Positions 1 through 12,192 are shown, counted from the stretch's first letter. The stretch: 64,000 bases of DNA from Plecoglossus altivelis (GCA_036571765.1 BROE01000007.1:7447338-7511337), one strand, 5' to 3'. Program-made: numbers and translations. Notes: generated by a model from the sequence alone, not told the origin.

Positions 1-737
1 TTTTTGAGCAATATGACAGATATACACATGAACTGAGGTGAAAATGGCATGTTTGCACTATAAGAGTTTAGGACTTTACAGCATCAATCTTTGGTGCGGT
101 AAAGAATTGCAATAATGAAAGTCTGGTAAAGAATGTCTAGGAACGTGTAACAAATGAATCTGCTGTGAATGTAAAATGACTCTCAGACTCTTGAGTATTG
201 CGTTCTTGGCTTTAACTTAGATAATTTACATATTTATTAGTAAACATTACAGTGTTTTGATTACAACAGTTTGATTAAAAACAATATATTTAATTAGTCA
301 TGATTTCCTGAGTGCAATTTTATAAAAAAAGTTACCCTGTTGATTTTCATTACAAAATGAGCACTTAATAATCTATTCTTGCTCCAGGCTAATTCATGGT
401 GTTAGGTTGCCTAGCTACACTATTGGCATCACTATCATCACCTTGATCAGATCACAGTATCAACTCTGTATGTCACGACTGTCGAAACATCCCTCTCCCT
501 CTCTGATTCTGGAGTCATTTCTTACAATACATTATGTTCATATTTACAACAATGCATGCTGATTGCATTGAACTGGGATTTCTCTGAAGACTTCCTGCAG
601 TCCTGCTCGTCTTCATTGTGAGGAAAGGCTCTGTATCAGCTTGATTCCTTTTAGCTTCTCTGTTCAAATCACAAGTGAGGAATGAAACCACTTCAAGTAT
701 TGGCTTCATTCACCAGGTACATATTGCCAATGCAAAA
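1..737 (-). other. slc16a6 3' untranslated region and downstream flank
   Basis: This AT-rich stretch lies downstream of the slc16a6 stop codon. A canonical poly(A) signal (AATAAA on the minus strand) is at 233-238 and would give a 3' UTR of about 0.5 kb. No coding pattern is seen. The short open frames on both strands have no splice context or recognisable domain. Use of this poly(A) site is inferred. Confidence 0.45.
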
Positions 738-3317
738 TCAGGCCGAGCTTGTGATTGTCTGGCCTTTAGAATGAATCACTTCCTGGTTTTGGTTTAGGTC
801 CACTTCCAGATAGTCTTGTGGACCGCCTCTTCTGTGGTCCTCTGCAGGGTTACTCTGCCCCACATGCAGGGGCTTAGGGCCCCTCCAGCAATTACAGGGC
901 AGGCGTCTCCTGGCAGGCAAGACCAGAGCTAGGAACACGGCCCCCAGGCCCATCCCCATCGCACAGGAGTAGAAGGCAGAACCGTAGTTATGAGTCAGAT
1001 CCACCACAAGTCCTGAAGAAACGAGAGAAACATACAATGCAACAAATGTGGTCATGGCTATGTTCTTACAGCACTATTACCAATATCATATATATATATA
1101 TATTACAGCTCATAAGTACTGGCTCGTAGATCTGTTCTGTTTAGAGCTTGTTGTCAAGAAATCTAAACATGATTAGAATAGAATAATTGGGGTGTTTTTC
1201 CTCAGAGAGAAAGTGGCCTGAAAGAGCCTTGTGTTGTCAGTCTTACCTCCTAGAGGGGGACCAGCCAGCCCAGCAAAACTCTGAATGAAGACATAGACCC
1301 CAGCAGCTGATGCCATCCTCTCGATGCCCACCACTTTCTCCTCTGCCAGCATGGGAATGTGTGTAGACGTCACAGTGCCCATGAAGAACCCATACAGGCC
1401 ACAGCACAACGCCAGCCCCCAAAACTCCCACACCAAACCGAAGGCCCCCAGCACCAGTGTCAGGGAAACTACACATCCAAGCAGCACCTGAGGCTTCCTG
1501 TGGCATAGCTGCTTCCTGCTCATGACCCAGCCGACTGACAGGCGTCCCAATATCTCGGCCACGGCCATGGTGGACAGCATGTACGTGGCGTGCTCACGCT
1601 CCACGCCTCTGTCCACGCTCAGCTGGATGATGTAGAGCTGCGGGGCGAAGAAGCCCAGTGTGGCGAAGAGCCCGAAGAGAGAGTAGCAGATGAAACCACC
1701 CTCCCTCAGCACAGAGAAGTCCAGCAGTCTAGCCTGCTGGGTTGTCTGCTCCACTGTCCTCATTTCCTCCCTGTCCTCCTTCTCACCCCCCTGTCCCTTT
1801 CTCTCTATACACTCTCTCCCCATCTCCACTTCCAGCTTATGGCCCTCCATTTCCTTCTCTACTTTCTCTTGATTCTTAAGGTTCTCCATCTCCTCTTGTC
1901 CCTGCAGAGGTATCCCCTCCTCCCCAGCCCCACCGGCTGCTGCTGCCTCAGTCAGGCACTGCCCTGCAGAGACTCCAGACCTCAGGGAGCCTCCACAATT
2001 CAGCTCGTTTATGTTTATGTCTGTCGTATAGGAGTGCTCTCTGGTCAAGGAGCCTGAGTCCTCCAGTCTGCTGTGTGAGTTCTGTTTTGTGTCCATCTGC
2101 ATGCTCTGGCTCCCATGCTCTGTTGGGGACAGCACCTGGGTTTCTGTCTCCCGGACAGGCTGGTGTGTGATGATGATGGGCCGCAGCAAGGCCCCACAGA
2201 CAATGATGCTGCCTTGCAGAGCTCCAATCACCACCATGGTGTAACGCCAGCCAATCCTGTCCCTCAGCGCAGAGAATGCTGTGGAGAGGAGCAGATGCGG
2301 ATGGAGATGTAGTCAGAATATAAGAGGGTGGATTGTTGAGAAAAGCAAGTCTTTGGGGTCAGAATAACTTCCAAACACACACTTACCTGGGGCGAGAGCA
2401 AACATGGTGAATGACTCTCCAGTGGACGCCCCTGCGGTCACCAAGGAGCGTCTGCGTGTGAAGTAATGTGAGAGGATGGTCACTGTGGGCAGGAAGGTCA
2501 GGCAGTACCCAAGTCCTGGTCGGAGAGAGTAGCACTGGTAAAGTGTGTGTGTACATATCTGTTTTCTCTCTTGTCTGTTTGCACTAAATACACACCTGCA
2601 ATGATTCCCGTTGTGATGTACATTTGGTTGACAGAGGTCGTAAAGCCAGTAGTGATGGTTCCCACAGCAACGAGGAATCCGCCAATCATAACGACTGGCT
2701 GGAACCCAAACTGATTGGTTAAGATTGAGGACAGAGGTGCTGAAAGACAACATGACAGTAGCTAAGAGAACATTGTATCGATGATAGATCTTTCTCCTGC
2801 TCCCCCTTGCTCACATTTGAGAATCTGCTCACCTTGTCATCCTCTAAATCATTTCTATCGGACCAGTGAATGTTCTGTCTTAAGAGTGACAGTCTCATCT
2901 CCCAGGTTTGTATCTCACCTTCTAGTTTTATTTCATTTCTGAATGTTCCATCTCACTTCTGAAAGGCCCTCTGCGCTTTGACAGTGACCCTGCTCCCATC
3001 CTCCCATCCCCCCTCCCACCCTCTGACTCTCCCATCCTCCCATCCCCCCCTCCCACCCTCTGACCCTCCCATCCTCCTATCCTCCGCAGGCCCCTGCTGG
3101 TGTTTAGCTCACCTGTGAAAGTCATGACAAACACGCAGATGGAGATGATCCATGACACGCGACTGTTGCTCTCCTCAAACTCCTCCTTCAGGTCCTGGAG
3201 GAAGATACCGAAGCTCTTGATGACTCCGTAGGTGAAGACCTCCACCAGGAAGAAAGCCCCTGCCACCACCCAGCCCCAGCCCCCATCAGGGGCCTTCTGG
3301 TACACCAGGGGCCTCAT
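738..3317 (-). CDS. slc16a6: Monocarboxylate transporter 7 (SLC16 family), five coding exons
   Basis: This encodes a plasma-membrane major-facilitator transporter of the SLC16 family, about 594 residues. Coding exons in gene order are 3317-3113, 2739-2596, 2515-2387, 2278-1247 and 1012-738; every junction is GT/AG and phases join without a stop. The MCT signature PDGGWGW is at residues 10-16. The text from ESNSRVSWIISICVF, through the TM2-TM6 region, to the C-terminal YLEVDLN closely follows human SLC16A6. A last exon holding AFYSC and a basic tail completes the 12-helix layout. The cytosolic loop between helices 6 and 7 is about 70 residues longer than in human and rich in Glu, Lys and Gln. 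The chosen ATG lies 8 bases inside an exon whose acceptor is at 3325-3326, so at least one upstream non-coding exon is expected. Human MCT7 is linked to ketone-body and taurine export; that role here is inferred from the family. Confidence 0.93.
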
Positions 3318-3360
3318 CAAATACCTGGCACCCAACACCACAGCTGGCCAGAGCCAGGCA

Positions 3361-3652
3361 AAGAGAGGGTAAGAGAGGGTAAGAGAAAGAAAGGGTAAGA
3401 GAGAGTAAGAGAAAGTAAGAGAGGGTAAGAGAGAGTAAGAGAGGGCAAGAGAGAGTAAGAGAGGGTAAGAGAGGGTAAGAGAGGGTAAGAGAGAGTAAGA
3501 GAGAGTAAGAGAGAGTAAGAGAGAGTAAGAGAGGGTAAGAGAGAGTAAGAGGGGGTAAGAGAGAGTAAGAGAGGGTAAGAGAGGGTAAGAGAGAGTAAGA
3601 GAGAGTAAGAGAGGGTAAGAGAGGGTAAGAGAGAGTAAGAGAGGAAAGGGGA
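3361..3652. repeat. 10-bp minisatellite (GAGRGTAAGA)n beside the slc16a6 start exon
   Basis: About 29 head-to-tail copies of a 10-bp unit, alternating GAGAGTAAGA and GAGGGTAAGA. It begins about 35 bases upstream of the acceptor of the slc16a6 start exon. On the gene's sense strand it reads as a long TC-rich tract. On the plus strand each unit carries a GGTAAGA- or AGTAAGA-like 5' splice-site core. All three minus-strand frames are open through it, which produces spurious long open frames. Confidence 0.95.
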
Positions 3653-5033
3653 GCACAGGTAAGACATCTTAATAGTTTTATTTGGTGAATACAGGGATTG
3701 AGAGAAAGCTGGAGGGTATTGAAGAAACATTTTTCAAGATGTTGGGAGTGATAGAACAAGGTTACACGTGTACGCGCGAGTTATGAGAACGCGCACGTTG
3801 CGTGAGTAAACGCTCAAACCTGCAGGGCGCTCAGAAAACAACTTGATCCTTCTGTAAACTGAAAACGGTAAACTATTTATTACGATCTAAGAAGGCCTTG
3901 CAGGTAATGCTTACACAAGCAGGAGTTTGGTTGAACTACTTTACACATACAAGTGACTATGTTATTGTTGGAAACTATGCTAGAACTGAATATGCTGGTC
4001 TGAATCACAACCGCCGTGCATGCTAGGCTATTAAGTCTTAGGCTCCAATTTTCTATAAATATTTTCGGACTACTAACTCATTCCCTAGTTGCACCTACCA
4101 CGTTTGTTTTCGCAACTCATAATCCAACTCTGATGCCCATTGAATGCGCAGCCGCAAGTGACACTCTAACCTAAATGCCACAGTAACTGCCCCCTGTCTT
4201 TTATCTTCTTGTTCTCTTGTGTGTAAACATGTTATTCCGAATGGATTGGGACCATTTTAGTGGTGGAAAAATCAATCGTCAGTTAAAGTTTAGCACACCA
4301 CGGCATGCCCGTGTCTACTAATTAAGTCCTACATGTTACAATTAAACTAGTTAATCTGATCTATTTGTTTAGTTACATTTCTAGAATATTCCTTTTGAGT
4401 GTTGCAAAGAAATATTGAGCAATATAGTCAACAACCCCGAGATGAGATTTCACAATATCTAATAGCGTTCAGGATCCATATCACTAGCATTATGAACAGT
4501 CTTGTTATGCCAATTTGCCAAACGATAAATCTAATGACAAATAGTTGATTATGAGTTAAGCCGGCAGAAAGAAAGAGAGAGAGAGAGAGAGAGAGAGCTG
4601 ATAATTACAGTTGAATACAGTCTGCCTTCTCCAGTGTGCTTCTCATGCAGAGTGGCCACTCTGCCAGTGGCCATGGGTCAACGTGACTTTGAACTGTTGA
4701 ACTATAGTCTACATAAATATTACCATCTCTAAATATTTTACCACAGTTTAATGGTGAAATACAAGTTGAGAGATTGGTGCTATTTCCAACTATTTGCCAT
4801 TCAGTAATTTGTTTCAGTTAGTTGTGCTCCAAAGCACTACATTAAAGGAGCATAGTCACCCCCACCTACCTTATGTGCTCCGATTGAGAGGACGGATATC
4901 CTAGCTTCTTTTTATGTGGTGGACTATAATCCTGTGTGCTGTTGAGTAGTCATGTGAAACCAGTGGCTCGACAGAGCTGCTTCTGCATAGACCCCCCCCT
5001 CCCTACTTTTGCTCTCTCTATCTCTCTCTCTCA

Positions 5034-5104
<71 letters not shown>

Positions 5105-5416
5105 GAGGAAAGTAGTCGGTCAGCTCAAGTTGCAGCAGTCGGCACAGTCCTAAATCAGTCTCCTGGTATCTAACCTCTACTACGGTGGATGGTCGTCTGT
5201 ACTGTATATGTTTCCTCACTCTCTGTGACTGTTTACAGTGTGTGTATGGTGTGTACTGTGTGTGCAAACCCACCCTATGTACATTAGGACCCACAGTGTC
5301 CAGCCAACCACTGCGAACGTCATCATACACGATAAATCACCATCTACTACTGGATAGTTATGTAGTGTCTGCAGGATCCAAGCTGCTGTGTGTCTCGCTC
5401 CAGGCCTGGATTCAGC
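3653..5416. other. Divergent intergenic region slc16a6 / arsg
   Basis: About 1.8 kb lies between the two head-to-head start codons. It should hold both promoters and any non-coding first exons, but I cannot fix a transcription start. A CpG-containing patch at about 3765-3810 includes a palindromic E-box CACGTG at 3775-3780. A (GA)n run is at 4574-4598. A pyrimidine stretch followed by a (CA)n run of about 66 bp lies at 5000-5100. No coding exon is recognised. Confidence 0.5.
5035..5100. repeat. (CA)n microsatellite
   Basis: An almost perfect CA dinucleotide run of about 66 bp, preceded by a CT-rich stretch, lying about 320 bp before the arsg start codon. Confidence 0.97.
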
Positions 5417-8400
5417 ATGGCGTCTGGTTTGCTGCTCCTGCTGTCTGGGACCATAGTGTCTCTGCTACTGCTGCTCACGAAGAGCCAAAATGGTGGCCGG
5501 GTAGGACCCAGGGAGAGGAAGCCCAACTTTATCATCATCCTGGCAGACGACATAGGCTGGGGGGACCTGGGGGCTAACTTGGAGGGTGAGAGAAAGACCC
5601 AAACCCCAAACCTGGACCTGATGGCAGAGCAGGGGAAGAGGTAACGGTCAGCTTTAGCATGCTAACCTGCTAATGAGTGAAATAACCTAAAGTGACATTT
5701 TACCAATCAACTAACCCCTCCTCAACTGATCAACCTATGTTGTGTGACTGTAACCTAGACTAAGTTGTACTTTGGTTCAACTCTGGTTCAACTCTGGTTC
5801 AACTCTGGTTCAACTCAGACTAACCCCTCCTCAGCTGATCAACCTATGCTGTGTGACTGTAACCTAGACTGAGCTGAACTTTGGTCAGGAGAGACAGAAA
5901 CCGTCCGCCACCTACCATAAAAACCTCTGGGAAATCCTCACAAAAAACGGTAATTTTCTGTTTTCATTCTATTCTGTACTCCAGGCTGACAGACTTTCAT
6001 TCTCCAGCCTCCACCTGCTCCCCTTCGCGTGCCTCCCTCCTCACTGGCCGGCTGGGCCTGCGGAATGGGGTGACACACAACTTTGCTGTGGGGTCTGTGG
6101 CGGGCCTGCCCCTCTCTGAAACCACCCTGGCACAGGTGCTACAGCAGGCAGGCTACCACACTGCCATGGTGGGGAAATGGCACCTGGGTCACCAAGGACC
6201 CTACCATCCCAGCAACAGAGGTTCTGGTTTTCTCCCAACACATCTTTTCATTTTGGTGTCTGTACTAGTTTGGAATGTTCTCTTGCAAGAGCTCAGCAGG
6301 GCTCAGTCTATTAAAACAGTGGGGTTTCAAGATATGTTTTTGGTGAGTATTGCAATCAGGAACTGGTCCAAACTGGAGTCTCTGGCTCAAACCAGTTCTA
6401 AGAACTCTCAGAGCAGGAACAAAAGTACAGCTGGTAGAGGTAGAAAGCGAGTTTCTAACTGGCTGTGTGTGTCTTCTTACAGGGTTTGATTCTTACCTAG
6501 GTATACCCTACAGTAATGACATGGGCTGTACAGACAAGCCTGGATATGACCTGCCCCCCTGCCCTCCCTGTGACCCTGGGCCCCAAGTACACAGGTGGGT
6601 GTTCACACCCTTCCACACACGAACATGCAGTACACATCAAGCATGTCAGGTCTATTACACTCAAATCAAGTGCATTTCAATCATGAGACACGAGTGAACA
6701 CATGTGACAGGAGTGAATACCAGAATAGTGGGGGATGGATACAGACCCAAGCATGAATAAGTAATGTTTTCCTGACTGAACTTCTACTAGAGCTTCATTT
6801 ATACAAACGCACAAGTGAGGGTTTGTCATCTGTGTGGTCTCTCCCTCGCCCAGACAGAAGAGGGCAGATGCTGGAGGCTGTTTCTCCCAGGTAGCTCTGC
6901 CTCTGTATGAGAACAGAACCATCATAGCGCAGCCCCTGGACTTGTGGAGTCTAACACAGAGCTACACCCAGGCAGCCCTCAGGGTCATACACACTGCAAG
7001 GTAACACACACCTGACCACACAACACAACACTACACCAACACAACCCAACATGTAACATACACAACACTACACTACACTATACAACACTGTGCTACAGTA
7101 CACTATACAACACTATACAACGGTACAGTACAGTACACTATACAGCACTTAAATACACATCGCAGTACCACATACACTACACAGAGCTCTGGGCAGATGT
7201 TCTTACATGAAGCAGCACAGCCTAACTCAGTACTCAGCCATGTTGTGGTGCTTCACAGACTAATACAGGCCACAGATGTTTACCGAGGGGAACTACCCTG
7301 AACCTTGACACAAACATGTTTTTGTTGTAGCATGTGCACGGTCTCTTTCAGAACTTTACTTACTGGCGTCAACTTGAGCCAACATTCTCATTGGAGAAGA
7401 TAGTGCTCTATTTACAGCACTACAGATATGGCACTTGAATTGGGTTTGTGTCTGAACTTGAAACATGACTGTAGTAGAGCCCTGGGTCAGTGCTGACATA
7501 TTAACACACGCTAAACAAACACACAGATACAGGTATGCTGAGCACAGCATCATGTCACACAGAATTAAAGGTTACATCCTTCATTTCTCTGACTCAGCCT
7601 CTGTCATTTCACTGAGCAGCTGTCAGGAAACAAGGTTTCCTTGCAGTGCAAACTGACTTTTGGTTCCTCAGTTACCCAGCACACTATTGATTTGGTGTCT
7701 CCCTCTATTACTTAACTCCATCATCTCTTGAGTGTGACACGTAATGATGATGTCATATCTTTTAAGGCAACAAGGACAACCTTATCTATTGTATGTGGCT
7801 CTTGCTCACATGCATGTCCCCCTGGCCCCCTCCCCTCCAGTCCCCCGTGGGACAGAGGGGGCAGCTTATGCTGCCAGCTTAAGGGAGATGGACAGCCTGG
7901 TGGGAGCCATAAAGAACGCGTCCGACTGGACTGACCAAAACAACACGCTCATCTGGTTCACAGGTGAGAACACAGAGCGAGCACCTAGAGCAAGTGCCCA
8001 GAGCGGGGACCCAGAGCGGGCACCCAGAGCGGGGACCCAGAGCGAGCACACCGACTGAGTACATGAAACCTGCTGTCTACACCCGATGTATCTTACCTGT
8101 GTGCCTGAGTGCCTGTTTGTGCCTGTGCCTCCCTGCAGGTGATAATGGCCCTTGGGAAAAGAAGTGCCAGTATGCAGGAAGTGTAGGGCCTTTCCAGGGG
8201 AAGTGGCAGACCAGCCGGGGTGAGTACTTCCTGGATAGGCAGCCCTGGTTCCAGCAGGCGATGACTATATTGTGGATCTCATGCCCCCCTTTCCTTCCCT
8301 GCCCCTCAGGCGGGGGCTCTGCCAAGCGGACCACTTGGGAGGGGGGTCACAGGGTACCCACCGTGGCCTACTGGCCTGGAAGCATAGCAGCGAACAGCAC

Positions 8401-9248
8401 CAGCTCTGCCCTGCTCAGGTAAACACAGACCTTCATGGACATACACAAACACTGCAAGCACACACTGTGTAAATGTATAGGTATATTATTATTGACAGTC
8501 ATGTTTCAGTTACTAACCAACTAACCTCCATCTGTCAGTGGTCTGGATGTGTTCCCCACCCTCCTGTCCCTGGCGGGGGTGGAGCCTCCCTCTGATAGAC
8601 GCTACGATGGTGTGGATGCCTCAGACGTTCTGCTGCTTGGCTCCCAGACGGGACGTGAGGTGAAGTTCCAACCAGACATGGAATGAGACACCCACTATTA
8701 CTGGTTCTATAGCTGTCTGTGTTCTGTCCCTCTCTCTGCTTGCAGTTCCTCTTTCACCCCAACAGTGGTGCTGCAGGGACGTTTGGGGACCTGCAGGCTG
8801 TTAGAGTGGAGAACTACAAAGCCTTCTATCTCACAGGTGGGACTGACCTGCTCACGAGTTACAGCCAGTGGTGGTTCAGCAGTTGTTTGCAGCTAGTTGG
8901 AGTAATGTGAACTCAGGTGATGTTCATTGACCCCCCCTCCCTCCCCCCTTACCCCCCACCCCCCCAGGTGCTGCGGAGGCATGTGGTGGGAGCACAGGGA
9001 AGGCAGAGCTCCACGACCCTCCTCTGATCTTCGACCTGTCCCGGGACAAAGGGGAGGAGTCGCCCTTAGACCAGAGCACAGAGGAGTACCAGCATGCGCT
9101 GGACAGGGTCAAGAAGGGGCGGGATGACTTGCTGTGGGACATCGCCACTGACCAATCCGTATCCATGGCTGATTACACAACGAGCCAATCAGCAGCTCCC
9201 TGTTGTGACCCCAGACACACTGCCTGTCGCTGTCATACAATTGGCTGA
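5417..9248 (+). CDS. arsg: Arylsulfatase G, lysosomal sulfatase, ten coding exons
   Basis: This is a lysosomal sulfatase; the mammalian enzyme removes the 3-O-sulfate of heparan-sulfate glucosamine. Coding exons are 5417-5640, 5985-6220, 6483-6594, 6854-7000, 7767-7963, 8139-8219, 8310-8418, 8539-8659, 8746-8836 and 8968-9248. They join in phase to about 532 residues (human is 525). A hydrophobic signal segment is at residues 4-20. The metal-binding pair in ILADDIGWGD is near residues 44-45. The formylglycine motif CSPSR starts at Cys86, followed by LLTGR, and GKWHLG gives Lys139 and His141. AHMHVP and the DNGPW motif follow, and the C-terminal Cys-rich CCDP...CRC end matches human ARSG. I chose the first ATG that gives a signal peptide. 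The donor of exon 2 (AGAG then GTTCTG) is poor, but frame and homology support it. The gene is tail to tail with wipi1. Confidence 0.95.
5711..5886. repeat. Local duplication around an 11-bp repeat in arsg intron 1
   Basis: A segment of about 65 bp starting with CTAACCCCTCCTCA occurs at 5711-5780 and again, slightly diverged, at 5820-5885. Between them are about four copies of an 11-bp unit (TGGTTCAACTC) at 5772-5816. It looks like replication slippage inside the intron. Confidence 0.85.
7015..7160. repeat. ACACTA-rich simple sequence in arsg intron 4
   Basis: Imperfect repeats of short ACTACAC, TATACAAC and ACAGTAC words fill the first part of the 766-bp fourth arsg intron. The rest of this intron holds nothing I recognise. 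Confidence 0.7.
7978..8052. repeat. Short tandem repeat of a CCCAGAGCGG unit in arsg intron 5
   Basis: Several copies of a 15-17 bp unit with the core CCAGAGCGGGGAC lie just downstream of the exon 5 donor. It is intronic and non-coding, although open in several frames. Confidence 0.75.
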
Positions 9249-11254
9249 GGACAGAGGGAGGGAACTGAGGAAGTAAAATAAGGGAGAGAAAGAAGAGAGG
9301 ACAAGAGAGGAAATAGTGGTGCAGATGTTGTTCTTTCTGATAGTCATTGACACGTATCTACCCATCCTAACGCTGTGTTTAAGACTGTCAACAAACAATT
9401 GCAGAGACACCTGATGATAATCTGTTGTTGTTAGCATACAGTGGATTCTCTGTGAAGGTCTGTGGTGAGCTCAACATGTGAATGCCTCATGTCACTGTGG
9501 TGCAGGGAAACAGGAGAACTGGAAAGCAAGCAGAAGTACTTACAGATCAACCCATGTGATCAGGTCACACCTTTACCCCACTGATAGTCTGCTACATGGA
9601 ATGCCAGCAGTTTGATTCACATTTCTTTTTATTGCATGGGTCTGGCTCAAATGATCAGCAATGACAACAACAAGCTCAAGTGTTTGTCTAGTGTCACCAT
9701 TATTTGGCAAGTCCCTCAAATGAACAAATAGGCAAACAGTTTTACAGACTATATATAAATGTATATATACACACTTTACACACACACAGTAAAACTCATT
9801 CCACCATATATTCTCTTAACTTAATGTAGTTCTATGCATCAAAGTATAATACTTGACTAATTCAAAAAACACTTACTAGTACATAGTAATCTTTTTTTAC
9901 AAGTACAAAGTTCTAGTCCTCCTTTACCATGTTAACAAATCCACAAATGGTATTAGGATGATATCACTGATATAAGAGGATGTGGTGGACTTCACTGTAA
10001 AGTGAATTGTCTAGTATTTGTCGTTCCAGCTCTTGATTTAGCTGAACCTCTCCTTTCCTTACTTCTCTGCTTTTGTCTTTTTTTTCTCTTTTTGCAGTCT
10101 GTTTTTTTCCCCTTTTCTTCTCGTCTCCTGTTCTCCATCTTTCCTATTGACTTCAGTCTACCAGCTATGGAGTCAGAGAGGTAGCACTTGGTGCAGACAC
10201 GTTCTCTACGTCACATCTGCATGGTCGTCCCAGCTAGCTCTGATCTAGGGGGTCTCTATCTAACTCCCTGTCCCACTCTCTCTGGGTGGGACACAGCTAA
10301 TGCCATGTGATGACTTCCCTTCTCTTCCATGTGCCCAGCCTCTACATGTCTGTCACCCCAACACTGCTCTCCTAGTCCTCTGAAGTGTGTCCAGTCAAAA
10401 AGGACTTCACATGGTCCAAGAGGAAGAACCTACATGTTGCACTATAGCCAAACATTATACATCATGTTACATACAATACATTTATATGTTCTGGTGCTGA
10501 AGAGCACTTTACATACACTTGAAGTGTTCCCTGCTCCTCCGCCCAGGCTATGGGTTTATCGAGCTGGATTGTTGGACCCAGGCCTGCTTGTCAAGTCTAT
10601 CAACCAGCCTGCTGTGGAGGATGGAAAACAGATTACAGCTGCTGTGATGAGTCAGCAGATCTCTGCCACCCGGCTACAATCAGCCGTCTTAGACGAGCTG
10701 CATTCAGGGAAACATGCTGGCTGGTGGACTGCTGCCATGGAAACAGGGCTAGGGGATCATACTGATAGAGAGATGATTGACAGAGACAGGTTTTACACTG
10801 CTATCTAGAGATGATGTCTGGATCTGGGAGCAGGTAGGCAAGTGGGTCTGGGAGCAAGTGAGTAGGTCTGGGAGTAGGTAAGTGGGTGGGTCTGGGAGCA
10901 AGTGAGTAAGTCTGGGAGTAGGCAAGTGGGTGGGTCTGGGAGCAAGTGAGTAGGTCTGGGAGTAGGTAAGTGGGTGGGTCTGGGAGCAAGTGAGTAGGTC
11001 TGGGAGTAGGTAAGTGGGTGGGTCTGGGAGCAAATGAGTAGGTCTGGGAGTAGGTAAGTGGGTGGGTCTGGGAGCAGATCTGGAAGAGGGCTCTGTTGGT
11101 TCTCACGCAGCTCTTAAAATACGCTTCTATTGGTAGTCTAGCTTTCGCTTGCATCTGACTGGTTCACTAGGGTCCTAGGGGTGGGACCTCGGATGGTTTA
11201 ACACTTCTGGCCTGGAGACAGTCTGATTGGTTACAGGGGGTGGGAAGGCGGGGG
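9249..11254. other. Tail-to-tail region arsg / wipi1 with probable wipi1 3' UTR
   Basis: This holds the arsg 3' flank and the wipi1 3' UTR. A minus-strand AATAAA at 9628-9633 is a candidate wipi1 poly(A) signal and would give a 3' UTR of about 1.6 kb. I found no clear plus-strand AATAAA for arsg. A G-rich 44-bp minisatellite occupies 10815-11083. Open frames here lack splice context and domain content. Confidence 0.4.
10815..11083. repeat. 44-bp G-rich minisatellite in the wipi1 3' region
   Basis: About six copies of a 44-bp unit made of two related halves, GTCTGGGAGCAAGTGAGTAG and GTCTGGGAGTAGGTAAGTGG plus GTGG. It lies within the inferred wipi1 3' UTR, 170 bp after the stop codon, so it would be transcribed as a C-rich strand. 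Confidence 0.9.
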
Positions 11255-12192
11255 TCAGTTGCTCCGGTTGCTGACTGGTGGAAACTCGTTCTCGTCGTCC
11301 AGACAGACAGGTCCTTCAGCAAACTCATGTTCTGGGATGACATCACCCTTCTGGGCCCCCCCATCCTCCGAGTAGCCTGGAGGGGTGGGGGGTAGAAGGA
11401 GAGGAAGAGAAGGAGAAAGAGTAAATTGAGTCAAAAACAACTCTTGGTTTCACAATGGAAGACAGCCCGTGTGTGTGGGTACCAGATATGTTTACCGGTG
11501 AGAGCAGAGGAGGTGGGTGGGGTTGAGGAGAGGGCAACAGTGGCAGCATATGATTGGTTGGCTGGCTGGGGCAGTCCTTCCTCTGACTCCGCCTCTTCTT
11601 CAGGCTCAACAGGCTCCTCACCTGTCTCAAACAGTCTGAGAGAGAAACAGAGGGAGGACAGCGAGTGTTAGCAAAAATACACACACATTCACACACACAC
11701 ACCTGTGTGTCACACACACACGTGTCACACACCCCCACACCTGTGTTTCCTGCCCAGCACACACTCCCCTCCATCCTGAGGGTCCACGTTATAGATGTAC
11801 AGGTGTCCATCGGAGGAGGCCACCAGCAGCCGAGGCAGCTTCTGCACCCTGGACACACACATACAGAAGAACCCTGTTCAGTGGTGGTTCACACCCCCCG
11901 GTGTGTCAGATGTGGGTGTTCTTTCTTACATGGCGAGGGCACAGACGTTCTTCAGACCGAACATGTTGAGCCTGACGGTGGCGAAGGCACGGTCCTGATG
12001 CATCATGTCTGACACCTGGGAGGGCAGGTAGGTGCTGGCAGCTGAGAACATCTTCCCAACGTAGGCAGACCAGGTGGGTGACTCCTCTTCCCGGCTGGCA
12101 CACAGGGAGAGAGAGAGGGTCACAAACAGTGTCCATACACAAACACACTTAGAGCACTTGACTTGCCTCCTCTCTCTCTCTCTCCCTCTCTC

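Noticed and set aside
1590..2057. 155-codon plus-strand open frame
   Set aside because: Antisense to the large slc16a6 exon. The Leu/His/Pro-rich text mirrors the acidic loop and has no splice or start context.
2928..3759. Long minus-strand open frames (up to 242 codons) of Leu/Ser/Tyr/Pro repeats
   Set aside because: They come from the 10-bp array, which is open in all frames. Only the PDGGWGW part after the acceptor is slc16a6 coding sequence.
10801..11154. Minus-strand open frames reading repeated PRPTHLPTP-like words
   Set aside because: Translation of the 44-bp minisatellite downstream of the wipi1 stop codon.
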